DNA from: JAMOQA01 sp964420365 | GTDB taxonomy: Bacteria > Acidobacteriota > Polarisedimenticolia > J045 | Reading direction: 5' to 3' | Assembly (NCBI GenBank): GCA_964420365.1 | Contig: CAYQTA010000014.1 | Coordinates: forward strand, 1-55,064 | DNA length: 55,064 nt | Shown: piece after piece, positions 16,952-24,920 of the stretch | Layout: each line of letters begins with the position of its first letter | How positions within the stretch are numbered: the first letter of the stretch is position 1 | Position numbers and translations under genes: made by a program | Notes under the pieces: generated by a model | Database searches by the model: none | Told to the model about the DNA's origin: nothing | What the model saw: only the letters and a program-made list of their open reading frames with translations

Positions 16952-16964
16952 GGCGGGTGGCGCG

Positions 16965-18347
16965 ATGATCCTCCGGGTCCCCAGGGCGCTGGTCGCGGGG
17001 CTGGCGGGCGACAGCGGCAAGACGCTGGTCACCCTCGGCCTCGCGGCCGAGCTCCGGCGGCGCGGCATCGAGGTCGTCGGTGCGAAGAAGGGCCCGGACT
17101 TCATCGACGCCGCCTGGCTCTCCGCCGCCTGCGGGCGGCCCGCGAGGACCCTCGACACGTGGATGATGGGGCCATCGGCGCTGGGAAACGCCCTCCGCTC
17201 CGTGGAGGATGCGGGCCTGCTGCTGGTCGAGGGGAACCGGGGGATCTTCGACGGCATGGACGCGGCGGGAAGTCACTCGAGCGCGGAACTGGCCCGCCGG
17301 ATCGCCGCCCCGGTGCTGCTGGTGGTGCGGGCCGTCAAGGTGACCCGGACCGTCGCCGCCCTCGTCGCCGGTTGCACGTCGTTCGAGGACGGCGTCCACG
17401 TGGCCGGCGTGATCCTCAACGACGTGGCGACCGGGCGCCAGGAGGCGGTGATCCGCGAGGCGCTGGTGCGCTCGGGAGCGCCGCCGGTCGTCGGGTGTAT
17501 CCGGCGGCAGCGGGACCTCCCGCTGCCGGGGCGTCACCTGGGCCTGGTGCCCGTGGCCGAGCACGGGGCGGCCGAGGAGGCGATCGAGGCGGCGCGGCGG
17601 GTCGTCGTGCGGGGCGTCGACATCGACGCCGTCATGCGCATCGCGCGGGAGGCGCCGGCCATCGAGCTGCCGACGGCAGGGGGCGCGCCGCGGTTCACGC
17701 GCGTGCGGATCGGCGTCGCCCGGGACGAGGCGTTCAGCTTCGTGTACCCGGAAAACCTCGAGGCGCTCGAGGCGAGGAACGCGGAACCGGTCTTCTTCTC
17801 GCCGTTGCACGACCCCGCGCTGCCCGACGTGGACGCCCTGTGGTTCCCCGGCGGGTTTCCCGAGGAGCACGCGGCGCGGCTGGCGGGGAACACCCCGCTC
17901 CGGCGGGAGATCGCCGCGGCGATCCGCGCCGGGATGCCGGCGTGGGCGGAGTGCGGCGGGTTGATCTACCTGGCGCGGGAGCTGCGGGCCCACGGGCGCG
18001 CCCACGAGATGTGCGGGGTGTTCGACCTGGTCGTGGAGACCACGTCCCGGCCGGTCGGCCACGGTTACGTCGACGCGATCGTCGCGGCCGAGAACCCGTT
18101 CCTGCCCGCCGGCCGGACGATCCGGGGCCACGAGTTCCACTACAGCCGGATCGTCGGCGGAAGGGACGTGGAGGGCACGGTGCTGCGGCTGCGGCGGGGC
18201 ACGGGAATCGACGGCCGCGACGGGATCGTCCGGCACAACGCCTGGGCGTCCTGGATGCACCTCCACGCGGTGGGCTGCCCCGCCTGGGCGGACGGGCTCG
18301 TGCGGGCCGCGGGGCGGCACCGGGCCGGCGCCGACGCGCACGGATGA
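16965..18347 (+). CDS. dsrN: DsrN, CobB/CbiA-type amidase for siroheme amide
   Basis: This 460-residue protein has the two domains of cobyrinic acid a,c-diamide synthase. The N-terminal P-loop ATPase carries AGDSGKTLVTLGL, KKGPDFID and EGNRGIFDG. The C-terminal class-I glutamine amidotransferase-like domain carries Cys in PAWAECGGLIYL and a His in GHEFHYS. In dsr operons this enzyme is DsrN, which amidates siroheme to the siroamide found in some sulfite reductases. No other cobalamin genes are near, which favours this role over corrin synthesis. Its stop overlaps the ATG of the next gene. Confidence 0.88.
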   Translation: MILRVPRALVAGLAGDSGKTLVTLGLAAELRRRGIEVVGAKKGPDFIDAAWLSAACGRPARTLDTWMMGPSALGNALRSVEDAGLLLVEGNRGIFDGMDAAGSHSSAELARRIAAPVLLVVRAVKVTRTVAALVAGCTSFEDGVHVAGVILNDVATGRQEAVIREALVRSGAPPVVGCIRRQRDLPLPGRHLGLVPVAEHGAAEEAIEAARRVVVRGVDIDAVMRIAREAPAIELPTAGGAPRFTRVRIGVARDEAFSFVYPENLEALEARNAEPVFFSPLHDPALPDVDALWFPGGFPEEHAARLAGNTPLRREIAAAIRAGMPAWAECGGLIYLARELRAHGRAHEMCGVFDLVVETTSRPVGHGYVDAIVAAENPFLPAGRTIRGHEFHYSRIVGGRDVEGTVLRLRRGTGIDGRDGIVRHNAWASWMHLHAVGCPAWADGLVRAAGRHRAGADAHG

Positions 18348-18760
18348 GACGGGAGGACGTGGTGAAGCTGCTCGTCGAGGAGGGCCCCGGGGCGGTCGCC
18401 GAGCGGGCGCTGGCCAGCCCGCGGGTGCTGCGGCTCGTGGTCGGCCGGCTCTGGGAGGCCGACCCGCGGGTCCGCGCCGCCGCCGCGGCGTCCCTCGGCG
18501 AGGTGGCCGCCAGGGCCCCCGAGCGCGGCCGGGAACTGGTCCGGCGGTTCCTGTGGGCCCTCAACGACGAATCGGCCACCAGCGGCGGCCCGGTCCTGCC
18601 CGCCCTGCGGGAGATCGGTCTCCGGAACCCGGGGCTCGTGACCCCCCACGCCGGCGCCCTCGCGCGGCTGGCGCGGATCGACGAGGCGCTGCGCCCGGAG
18701 ATCGAGCGGACGCTCTCCGCGCTCCGGGAGGGCGGGGACGGCGCGCCGGGGACGAGATGA
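18344..18760 (+). CDS. HEAT-like repeat protein (resembles the DVU0298 family of sulfate reducers)
   Basis: The ATG overlaps the dsrN stop (ATGA), giving a 138-residue protein. It consists of amphipathic helices resembling HEAT repeats: one around DPRVRAAAAASLGEVA, another around SGGPVLPALREIG. From memory the pattern resembles the DVU0298 family, small HEAT-like proteins of unknown function found in Desulfovibrio and relatives; this was not checked against a database. HEAT repeats bind other proteins, so a scaffold or chaperone role for the Dsr enzymes is plausible but inferred. A TPR protein follows 34 bases later. Confidence 0.6.
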   Translation: MRREDVVKLLVEEGPGAVAERALASPRVLRLVVGRLWEADPRVRAAAAASLGEVAARAPERGRELVRRFLWALNDESATSGGPVLPALREIGLRNPGLVTPHAGALARLARIDEALRPEIERTLSALREGGDGAPGTR

Positions 18761-18794
18761 CGGGGACGCAAGGAACGTTCCCGGGGAGCGAACG

Positions 18795-19400
18795 ATGAAC
18801 GGTCAGGCACCGATGCAGAAGATCCGGGACTACGAGCGAGTGGTGGAGGAACGGCCCGGTTCGGCCGTCGCCCACTACAACCTGGCCCTCGCGTGGACGC
18901 GGCGGGGCCGGGTCCAGCGGGCCGAGAAGGAGTACCTGCGCGCCCTGGAGCTGGATCCGGACATGGTCGAGGCGTGGGTCAACCTGGGGGGCGTGCGGCT
19001 CCTGCAGTGGAACTTCCCCGCCGCCGTCGAGGCCCTCGAGGAGGCGACCAGGCGCCGGCCCGACCTGGCGGTCGCCCACTACAACCTGGGGCAGGCATGG
19101 CTGTACCTCGGTGACGCCGAGAAGGTGATCGCCTGCAACCGGAAGGTGATCGAGCTGCAGCCGGCGAACGGCGCCGCCCACTACTTTCTCGCGGTCGGTC
19201 TCCTCGCGACCGGCGAGGTCGAGGAGGCCCGGCGCGAGCTCTCGCGGGCGATGGCCCACGGGCACCGCCCGTCGCCGGAGTTCCTCCGGAAGCTGGAGCA
19301 GGAGGAGATGAAGGCCCGCAGGGGCCACGGGGAACAGGAAGGAATCGCCGTGGAGTTCATCCTGCCCGGGAAGGAGACCCGGGACGACCAGCGCGACTGA
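18795..19400 (+). CDS. TPR-repeat protein
   Basis: This 201-residue protein has no signal peptide and consists of about four tetratricopeptide repeats between residues 22 and 155. Typical cores are AVAHYNLALAWTRRG, AEKEYLRALELDPD and VAHYNLGQAWLYLG. The C-terminal 45 residues are charged and end in a short hydrophobic-then-acidic tail. TPR proteins mediate protein assembly. Being placed between the HEAT-like gene and dsrC, it may serve assembly of the sulfite reductase or its maturation factors. It is not a standard dsr gene. Confidence 0.85.
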   Translation: MNGQAPMQKIRDYERVVEERPGSAVAHYNLALAWTRRGRVQRAEKEYLRALELDPDMVEAWVNLGGVRLLQWNFPAAVEALEEATRRRPDLAVAHYNLGQAWLYLGDAEKVIACNRKVIELQPANGAAHYFLAVGLLATGEVEEARRELSRAMAHGHRPSPEFLRKLEQEEMKARRGHGEQEGIAVEFILPGKETRDDQRD

Positions 19401-19422
19401 AGCGCAAGGAGGGATGCCAGCT

Positions 19423-19740
19423 ATGCCTACGTTCACCTACGGGAATCTCAGCATCGAGGTCGACGAGGACGGGTTCATGCAGAACCCGGAGGAGTGGAAC
19501 GAGGAGATCGCCAAGGCCCTCGCGACCACCGAGGGGGTCGAGGAGCTGACCGAGGAACACTGGAAGGTCGTCAAGTACCTCCGGGACTACTACCTCCAGT
19601 TCGGCGTCGCCCCCATGATCCGCAAGCTCTGCAAGGAGACCGGGTTCAACCTGAAGAAGATCTACGAGCTCTTCCCGTCCGGCCCGGCGAAGGGGGCCTG
19701 CAAGGTCGCGGGCCTGCCGAAGCCGACCGGCTGCGTCTGA
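19423..19740 (+). CDS. dsrC: DsrC, sulfur-carrier substrate of DsrAB
   Basis: Two ATGs compete, at 19414 and 19423. The first lies only one base after GGAGG, so the second is chosen; it gives exactly the usual 105 residues. The C-terminal arm carries both redox cysteines, Cys93 (GACKVAG) and the penultimate Cys104 (TGCV), eleven residues apart. This marks a true DsrC able to form the trisulfide with DsrAB, rather than a TusE or a one-cysteine regulatory paralog. The trisulfide is then reduced by DsrK of the membrane complex. A strong terminator-like hairpin follows, marking the end of the dsrAB operon. Confidence 0.96.
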   Translation: MPTFTYGNLSIEVDEDGFMQNPEEWNEEIAKALATTEGVEELTEEHWKVVKYLRDYYLQFGVAPMIRKLCKETGFNLKKIYELFPSGPAKGACKVAGLPKPTGCV

Positions 19741-19778
19741 GCGCTGCCGGGGATCTTCCCCCTTCCATCCCACGCACG

Positions 19779-19810
19779 GCGGGCCGGCCCCGTCCCGGGG
19801 GCCGGCCCGC
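19779..19810 (+). terminator. Terminator-like hairpin after dsrC
   Basis: A perfect 13-bp GC stem (19779-19791 with 19798-19810) with a 6-base loop lies 39 bases after the dsrC stop. It is the strongest candidate for the end of the 9-kb transporter-dsrABD...C transcript. There is no T-run. Confidence 0.7.
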
Positions 19811-19854
19811 GCCCTGTCCCGGGCACCCGCTGCCGCGCGGGCCAGCGCCGCGGC

Positions 19855-19985
19855 GCTTCGCTCCGCCCGGGTCGCCTTCCGGCGACCCCTACAAGAGGCC
19901 CGTACGCGAGGGCGGGGGTCGCGGGTCTCGTGGGTTTCGGTAGGGGCGGCCGGGAGGCCGCCCGCCGGTGCCGGATGCGCGCGGT
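19855..19985. repeat. Palindromic repeat cassette 2
   Basis: One direct unit (GGGTCGCC-TTCC-GGCGACCCC-TAC) near 19869 and one inverted unit (GTGGGTTTCGGTAGGGGCGG with CGGGAGGCCGCC) near 19930 flank a short spacer, in the same layout as cassette 1. It starts with the recurring sequence GCGGCGCTTCG. Confidence 0.82.
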
Positions 19986-20040
19986 GCCGGGTGCGCGGCG
20001 ATTCGCGCCGCCCGGCCACGGGCCGGCCGTGCCGCGAGAT

Positions 20041-20213
20041 GGGCGGGATAACGGCCCCTGGTACAACAGGGGTGCTCGATAACCGGGGGAAATACAACAT
20101 TCGGGGTGGTTTCGAGGGGGGTGAGTTGTATTTCCGCGGGTTATCCCGCCGGCGTGTTGTAAATCCCGGGGTTATCGAGCACCCCTGTTGCATGAAACGG
20201 GGTTATCCCGCCT
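20041..20213. repeat. Long palindromic element between dsrC and dsrM
   Basis: Arms of 36 bases (20064-20099 and 20155-20190) are near-perfect reverse complements, carrying CAACAGGGGTGCTCGATAAC and its mirror. Outside them a second pair, GGCGGGATAAC at 20042 and GTTATCCCGCC at 20202, extends the symmetry. A third copy of the inner motif (GTTGTATTTCC with GGGTTATCCCGCC) lies in the centre at 20125-20150. The element is locally AT-richer than its surroundings. It could be a MITE-like non-autonomous element or encode a structured RNA; no protein gene is present. Confidence 0.7.
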
Positions 20214-20267
20214 CTTCCCGGGCCGGTCGAACGCGAGCGATGCCATGGCCCGCGTCGGCCGATGATG

Positions 20268-20380
20268 CGCGGCGCTGCGCGCCGCCCGGGTCGCCTTCCG
20301 GCGACCCCTACGAGAGACCGTTCCCTGGCGGCGACCCCTGCAAGAGACCGTTGCCTTCCGGCGACCGCTGCGCGATGCGT
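20268..20380. repeat. Palindromic repeat cassette 3 (degenerate)
   Basis: The cassette opens with GCGGCGCTGCGCGCC and one good unit (GGGTCGCC-TTCC-GGCGACCCC-TACGAGAGACC). It continues with two decayed units spaced by ACCGTT that keep the GGCGACC half. The inverted closing unit seen in cassettes 1, 2 and 4 is missing. Confidence 0.7.
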
Positions 20381-20526
20381 GCGAGGAGGGGCAAGGCGTT
20401 CCCCGGGGGAACGGTAGTTGTTACGGGCGGGTAACGTCGTCGCCTCTTCCCGGGGTCGGTCCTGGGGGCCTGCTGACAACCATTTGAATCGGCACGTGTT
20501 AGCGGATCGTCCGGGCGGCCGTTACG

Positions 20527-20542
20527 TGGCATGGACGTTGCA
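20527..20542 (+). promoter_or_regulatory. Sigma-54 promoter for the dsrMKJOP operon
   Basis: TGGCAT-N5-TTGC followed by A has one change from consensus and the exact GG-N10-GC spacing. It ends 33 bases before the ATG at 20576 of the RsbRD-like gene, the first gene of the dsrMKJOP unit. Confidence 0.8.
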
Positions 20543-20575
20543 CGCCTCACCGGTGACCGGAGAGGAGCCGGAACG

Positions 20576-21088
20576 ATGGCCGATCGGGCACCGGAGCGGG
20601 GTCGGGAGAGGGCGCGGGAGCGGCTGCTCGAGCGATGGGTCGAGGTGGTCCTCGCGACCTGGCCCGAGGGCGCCCGGGCGCTGCTCGCCCGGCGCGACGA
20701 CCCGTTCGGAAACCCGGTCGGCGAGACGGTGCGGGCGAGCCTCGCGGAGGCGCTGGATGCCCTCCTCGAGGGCGCCCCGCCCCGGGCGGTGGCCGCCGCC
20801 CTCGCCCCCCTCGTTCGGGTGCGGGCGGTGCAGGAGTTCCCGCCGTCCCGGGCGCTGGCGTTCGTGCTGCGGCTCCGCGGGATCGTTCGCGAGGAGCTGG
20901 GGGACGCCGGCGCGGAGCTCGTCCCGCGGATCGAGGCGACGCTCCTCGGCGCCTTCGACCTGTACGTGGAGGCCCGCGAGCGGCTCGCCGAGGCCCGGGT
21001 GCGGGCGGAGCGACGACGCACCGCGAGCCTGCTGCGGCTCGTCGAGAAGCGGGGCGTTCCGGCCCCCGAGGGAGGAAGCGGCGCATGA
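20576..21088 (+). CDS. RsbRD N-terminal-domain protein at the head of the dsrMKJOP operon
   Basis: The ATG at 20576 follows GAGGAG, and an earlier in-frame start would overlap the promoter. The 170-residue protein matches the RsbRD-type N-terminal domain: an N-terminal helix with W, then DDPFGNPVGETVR, RVRAVQEFPPSRALAFVL and REEL. This helical globin-like domain is found at the N-terminus of stressosome proteins but here stands alone, without a STAS domain. I recall stand-alone copies before dsrMKJOP in other sulfate reducers. The role is unknown; sensing or assembly of the Dsr complex is possible. Its stop overlaps the dsrM start. Confidence 0.7.
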   Translation: MADRAPERGRERARERLLERWVEVVLATWPEGARALLARRDDPFGNPVGETVRASLAEALDALLEGAPPRAVAAALAPLVRVRAVQEFPPSRALAFVLRLRGIVREELGDAGAELVPRIEATLLGAFDLYVEARERLAEARVRAERRRTASLLRLVEKRGVPAPEGGSGA

Positions 21089-22080
21089 GATTCCTCGCGG
21101 CCCTGGTGGCGACCGGTCTCCTGTGGGCGGTCGCCTGGCTGGGAGCGGGCGTGCTCGGCTGGAACTGGCTGTTCGCCGTCGCCATCCCCTACCTGGCCCT
21201 CTTCCTCTTCGTCGCCGGCGTCGCGGCGCGGGTGATCGGATGGGGACGGTCCCCGGTGCCGTTCCGCATCCCGACGGTGTGCGGCCAGCAGAAGAGCCTC
21301 GACTGGATCCCGCGGGATCCCCTGGACAGCCCGTTCACCGCGGCGGAGACCGTCGGGCGGATGGCCCTCGAGGTGCTCGCCTTCCGCAGCCTGTTCCGCG
21401 GCAGCCGTGCCCGGCTCACTCCCGGGAAGCGACTGGTGATCGAGTCGGACAAGTGGCTGTGGGCCGGGGCCATCGCCTTCCACTGGAGCCTGCTCGTCGT
21501 GCTGCTGCGTCACCTGCGGTACGTGACGGAGCCGGTGCCGGCGCTGGTCGGTTGGCTCGAGGCGATCGACGGCTTCTTCCAGGTGGCGAGCCCGACGCTG
21601 TTCGTGACCGACGTCGTCCTCGCCGGTGCCCTGGTCTACCTGCTCGGTCGGCGCGTGTTCGACCCGCGGCTCCGGTACATCTCCCTGCCGACCGACTGGT
21701 TCGCCCTGCTGCTGCTGCTCTCGATCGCCGGGTCGGGCATCTCGCTGCGGTACTTCACGAAGACCGACCTGGTCGCGGTGAAACAGCTCGCGCTGGGACT
21801 GGCGACGTTCCACCCGGTGGTGCCGGACGGGATCGGCGCGATGTTCTACGTGCACCTGTTCCTGGTCTCCGCCCTCCTCGCCTGGTTCCCCTTCAGCAAG
21901 CTGGTGCACATGGCGGGGATCTTCCTCAGCCCGACCCGGAACCTGGCCAACAACAACCGGGCGCGGCGCCACGTGAACCCGTGGAACCCGGACGTGGAGG
22001 TCCACACCTACGAGCAGTGGGAGGACGAGTTCCGGGACAAGCTGATCGCGGCCGGCATCGAGGTCGAGAGGGAGGGATGA
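21085..22080 (+). CDS. dsrM: DsrM, cytochrome b membrane subunit of DsrMKJOP
   Basis: The ATG at 21085 overlaps the preceding stop (ATGA) and gives a 331-residue protein with about six membrane helices. Residues about 1-45 form two N-terminal helices, then a loop with VCGQQKSLDWIP, then the NarI-like heme b domain with histidines in FHWSLLV, VHLFLVS and KLVHMAG. DsrM takes electrons from menaquinol or the periplasmic subunits and passes them to DsrK in the cytoplasm. It overlaps dsrK by four bases. Confidence 0.93.
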   Translation: MRFLAALVATGLLWAVAWLGAGVLGWNWLFAVAIPYLALFLFVAGVAARVIGWGRSPVPFRIPTVCGQQKSLDWIPRDPLDSPFTAAETVGRMALEVLAFRSLFRGSRARLTPGKRLVIESDKWLWAGAIAFHWSLLVVLLRHLRYVTEPVPALVGWLEAIDGFFQVASPTLFVTDVVLAGALVYLLGRRVFDPRLRYISLPTDWFALLLLLSIAGSGISLRYFTKTDLVAVKQLALGLATFHPVVPDGIGAMFYVHLFLVSALLAWFPFSKLVHMAGIFLSPTRNLANNNRARRHVNPWNPDVEVHTYEQWEDEFRDKLIAAGIEVEREG

Positions 22081-23723
22081 TGCTCGACAAGTCGCCCGAG
22101 GAACTCCTCGACATCGACTGGACGCCCCCCGCGCGGGACTGGATGGATCCCCACGTGGACTTCGAGGCCCGCAAGGGCACGTGGTCCTACCCCGCCGCGC
22201 CGAAGAACCTCGAGTACCTCGGTTTTCCGAATCCACGGGAGTGGTCCCCGACCGACGAGGACTGGAAGCTCCCCGGGAACTGGAAGCAGGTCGTCCTCGA
22301 CGGGATGCGCGAGCGCCTGGCGAAGTTCCGCTCCTTCAAGGTCTTCATGGACATCTGCGTGCGCTGCGGGGCGTGCGCAGACAAGTGCCACTTTTTCATC
22401 GGCTCGGGCGACCCGAAGAACATGCCCGTTCTCCGGGCCGAGCTCCTGCGCTCGATCTACCGCCGGGACTTCACCGCCGCGGGGAAGATCCTCGGGTCGC
22501 TCGCCGGCGCACGGGAGCTGACGCCCGAGGTGTTGAAGGAGTGGTACTACTACTTCTACCAGTGCACCGAGTGTCGGCGCTGCTCCGTCTACTGCCCCTA
22601 CGGGATCGATACGGCCGAGGTGACGATGATGGCCCGCGAGCTGATGAACCTCGTGGGCCTGAACATCAACTGGGTGATGGAACCGGTGGCCAACTGCCAC
22701 CGCACCGGCAACCACCTCGGGATCCAGCCGCACACGTTCAAGGACAACATCGAGTTCCTCTGCGAGGAGCTGGAGGACGCGACCGGGATTCACATCGAGC
22801 CGTCGATCAACCGCAAGGGGGCGGAGATCCTCTTCATCGTGCCGTCGGCGGACTACTTCGCGGACCCGGGAATCTACACGTTCATGGGCTACCTGCTCCT
22901 CTTCGAGCAGATCGGCCTCGACTACACCCTGTCGGCCTACGCCTCCGAGGGGGGCAACTTCGGGCTCTTCACCTCCCACGACACGATCAAGCGCCTGAAC
23001 TACAAGATGTACGCCGAGGCGAAGCGGCTCGGCGTGAAGTGGATCCTGGGGGGTGAGTGCGGCCACATGTGGCGCGTCGTCCACCAGTACATGGACACGA
23101 TGAACGGGCCCGCCGACTTCCTCGAGGTGCCGGTGAGCCCCGTGACGGGGACGCGGTTCGACCACGCGGCCTCGACGAAGATGGTCCACGTCTGCGAGTT
23201 CACGGCCGACCTGCTGCGGCACGGAAAGCTGCGGCTCGATCCGTCGCGGAACGACCACCGGGTCGTGACCTTCCACGACTCGTGCAACCCCGCCCGGGCG
23301 ATGGGCCTCCTGGAGGAGCCGCGCTACATCCTGCGCCGGGTGGTGAACAACTTCCACGAGATGCCGGCGGAGACGATCCGCGAGAAGACGTTCTGCTGCG
23401 GGGGCGGGGCCGGCCTCGGCAACGACGAGAACATGGAGATGCGGATGCGGGGAGGGTTCCCGCGGGCGAACGCCGTGCGCCACGTGCACGAGAAGCACGG
23501 CGTCAACCTGCTGACGTGCATCTGCGCGATCGACCGGGCCACGCTCCCTCCGCTGATGGAGTACTGGGTGCCGGAGGTCCAGGTCTCCGGGCTCCACGAG
23601 CTGGTCGGGAACGCCCTGGTGATGGACGGAGAGAAGCCCCGGGAGACGGACCTGCGGGGCGACCCGCTGATGCGCCCGGTCGGCGAGCCCGCGGAGACCG
23701 CCGCGGCGGAAGGGGAGGCCTGA
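22077..23723 (+). CDS. dsrK: DsrK, catalytic HdrD-like subunit of DsrMKJOP
   Basis: This 548-residue protein starts in the overlap with dsrM. Two [4Fe-4S] motifs (CVRCGACADKCHFF and CTECRRCSVYCP) lie between about residues 96 and 175. Two CCG-type domains follow, with HDSCNPARA, the CCGGGAGLG signature and the closing CICAID variant that is normal for DsrK. It is the cytoplasmic catalytic subunit thought to reduce the DsrC trisulfide. It is longer than the HdrD-like paralog at 5457, and the two differ in the first cluster motif. Confidence 0.95.
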   Translation: MMLDKSPEELLDIDWTPPARDWMDPHVDFEARKGTWSYPAAPKNLEYLGFPNPREWSPTDEDWKLPGNWKQVVLDGMRERLAKFRSFKVFMDICVRCGACADKCHFFIGSGDPKNMPVLRAELLRSIYRRDFTAAGKILGSLAGARELTPEVLKEWYYYFYQCTECRRCSVYCPYGIDTAEVTMMARELMNLVGLNINWVMEPVANCHRTGNHLGIQPHTFKDNIEFLCEELEDATGIHIEPSINRKGAEILFIVPSADYFADPGIYTFMGYLLLFEQIGLDYTLSAYASEGGNFGLFTSHDTIKRLNYKMYAEAKRLGVKWILGGECGHMWRVVHQYMDTMNGPADFLEVPVSPVTGTRFDHAASTKMVHVCEFTADLLRHGKLRLDPSRNDHRVVTFHDSCNPARAMGLLEEPRYILRRVVNNFHEMPAETIREKTFCCGGGAGLGNDENMEMRMRGGFPRANAVRHVHEKHGVNLLTCICAIDRATLPPLMEYWVPEVQVSGLHELVGNALVMDGEKPRETDLRGDPLMRPVGEPAETAAAEGEA

Positions 23724-23727
23724 GCCG

Positions 23728-24132
23728 ATGTACGACGCCGGGAAGATCCTCGCGGGACTGGCCACCTTCGTCGTGCTGGTCGCGACGCCCTTCTGGTGGA
23801 ACGCCGCCCGGGGGGCGGACACGAAGCCGCCCCGGATCGAACGGCCGGTCGCCGGCACGACCTGCGTCCTGCCGCCGGAGGAGATGCGGCACGAGCACAT
23901 GCGCCTGCTGCTTCGCTGGCGGGACGAGGTCGTCCGGCGGGACCTGCGCACCGCCCGGGACGCCGCGGGCCGGCCGCTGAAGAAGAGCCTCTCGGAATCG
24001 TGCCTCGCCTGCCACCGCGGGCGGGAGAAGAGTTGCGACCGCTGCCACGACTGGCTCGACGTCCGGGTCTACTGCTGGGACTGCCACTCCGACGTGGGCG
24101 CCCGCCCGGCCGCGGCGGCGGGAGGGAGGTGA
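23728..24132 (+). CDS. dsrJ: DsrJ, triheme periplasmic cytochrome c
   Basis: The 134-residue protein has an uncleaved or cleaved N-terminal hydrophobic segment (residues about 7-25) and three CxxCH heme sites: CLACH, CDRCH and CWDCH. An additional cysteine in TTCVLPPEEM near residue 46 matches the conserved residue proposed as an unusual His/Cys heme ligand in DsrJ. It faces the periplasm and exchanges electrons with DsrO and DsrP. The gene sits in standard order four bases after dsrK. Confidence 0.92.
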   Translation: MYDAGKILAGLATFVVLVATPFWWNAARGADTKPPRIERPVAGTTCVLPPEEMRHEHMRLLLRWRDEVVRRDLRTARDAAGRPLKKSLSESCLACHRGREKSCDRCHDWLDVRVYCWDCHSDVGARPAAAAGGR

Positions 24133-24134
24133 CG

Positions 24135-24908
24135 ATGGCGATCGACAGGCGGTCCTTCCTGGCGGCCGGGGGGCTCGCGGGTCTCGCCCTCGCGATCCGG
24201 CGGGCGGTGGCCGAGGGCCGGCTGACGGCGGAGCCCTGGACGCCTCCCGGCGAGGAGGCCCTGCGCGGGACCCGCTGGGGCATGGCGATCGACCTCGGGG
24301 CGTGCGCGGCCCACCCCGGCTGCGATGCCTGCATCGAGGCGTGCCACCGGGCCCACAACGTTCCCCGCTTCGACGACCCGAAGCGGGAGATCAAGTGGAC
24401 CTGGAAGGAGACGTTCGAGCACGCGTTCCCCGCCCAGGAGAACCCGTGGGCGGGCGTCGAGCGGGCCGAGCTGCCGGTCCTCGTCATGTGCAACCACTGC
24501 GAGAACCCGCCCTGCACCAGGGTCTGCCCGACGCGGGCGACGTGGAAGCGGGAGGACGGCGTCGTCATGATGGACTGGCACCGCTGCATCGGGTGCCGGT
24601 ACTGCGTCGCCGCCTGCCCGTACGGGTCCCGCAGCTTCAACTGGGTCGACCCGCGGCCGGCGATCCCGGAGATCGATCCCTCCTTCCCGACCCGCACGAA
24701 GGGGGTCGTCGAGAAGTGCAACCTGTGCGAAGAGCGCCTGGCCGAGGGGAAGCCGCCCGCCTGCGTTGCCGCGTGTCCGCACGGCGCACTGACATTCGGT
24801 GACCTGGGCGACCCGGAGTCCCCGCTCCGCCGGCTGCTGGCGGAGCGGCCCTCCCTGCGGCGCAAGAGCTTCCTCGGGACGGGACCCCAGGTCTTCTACC
24901 TCGTGTGA
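24135..24908 (+). CDS. dsrO: DsrO, TAT-exported polyferredoxin
   Basis: The ATG at 24135 follows GGAGGGAGG, which overlaps the dsrJ stop. Residues 1-25 carry a twin-arginine signal (DRRSFLAAGGLAG). The mature part of about 230 residues has four cluster-binding groups: CAAHPGCDACIEAC, CNHCENPPCTRVC, CIGCRYCVAAC and CNLCEER with CVAACPHGA. DsrO is the periplasmic Fe-S subunit linking DsrJ to the membrane subunit DsrP. Confidence 0.93.
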   Translation: MAIDRRSFLAAGGLAGLALAIRRAVAEGRLTAEPWTPPGEEALRGTRWGMAIDLGACAAHPGCDACIEACHRAHNVPRFDDPKREIKWTWKETFEHAFPAQENPWAGVERAELPVLVMCNHCENPPCTRVCPTRATWKREDGVVMMDWHRCIGCRYCVAACPYGSRSFNWVDPRPAIPEIDPSFPTRTKGVVEKCNLCEERLAEGKPPACVAACPHGALTFGDLGDPESPLRRLLAERPSLRRKSFLGTGPQVFYLV

Positions 24909-24920
24909 GGGGGGACGACG

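Larger units (their letters stand above)
19741..20575. other. 835-base intergenic region between dsrC and the dsrMKJOP operon
   Basis: The gap contains, in order, the hairpin at 19779-19810, repeat cassette 2, a long palindromic element (20041-20213), repeat cassette 3 and a sigma-54 promoter at 20527. Short frames crossing it are repeat translations with no ribosome site. No tRNA or other RNA gene is recognised. Confidence 0.75.

Noticed and set aside
12068..19740. Oxidative (sulfur-oxidiser) dsr operon, because of the dsrL-like gene
   Set aside because: dsrD is present and dsrEFH is not seen, so the reductive direction is more likely. Only a DsrAB tree would settle it.
20155..20200. Sigma-54-like TTGCA at 20187
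   Set aside because: No GG at the required ten-base distance; it belongs to the palindromic element.
19741..20575. tRNA or small RNA gene in the large dsrC-dsrM gap
   Set aside because: I looked for cloverleaf arms and T-loop sequence and found none; all folding is explained by the repeats and the long palindrome.
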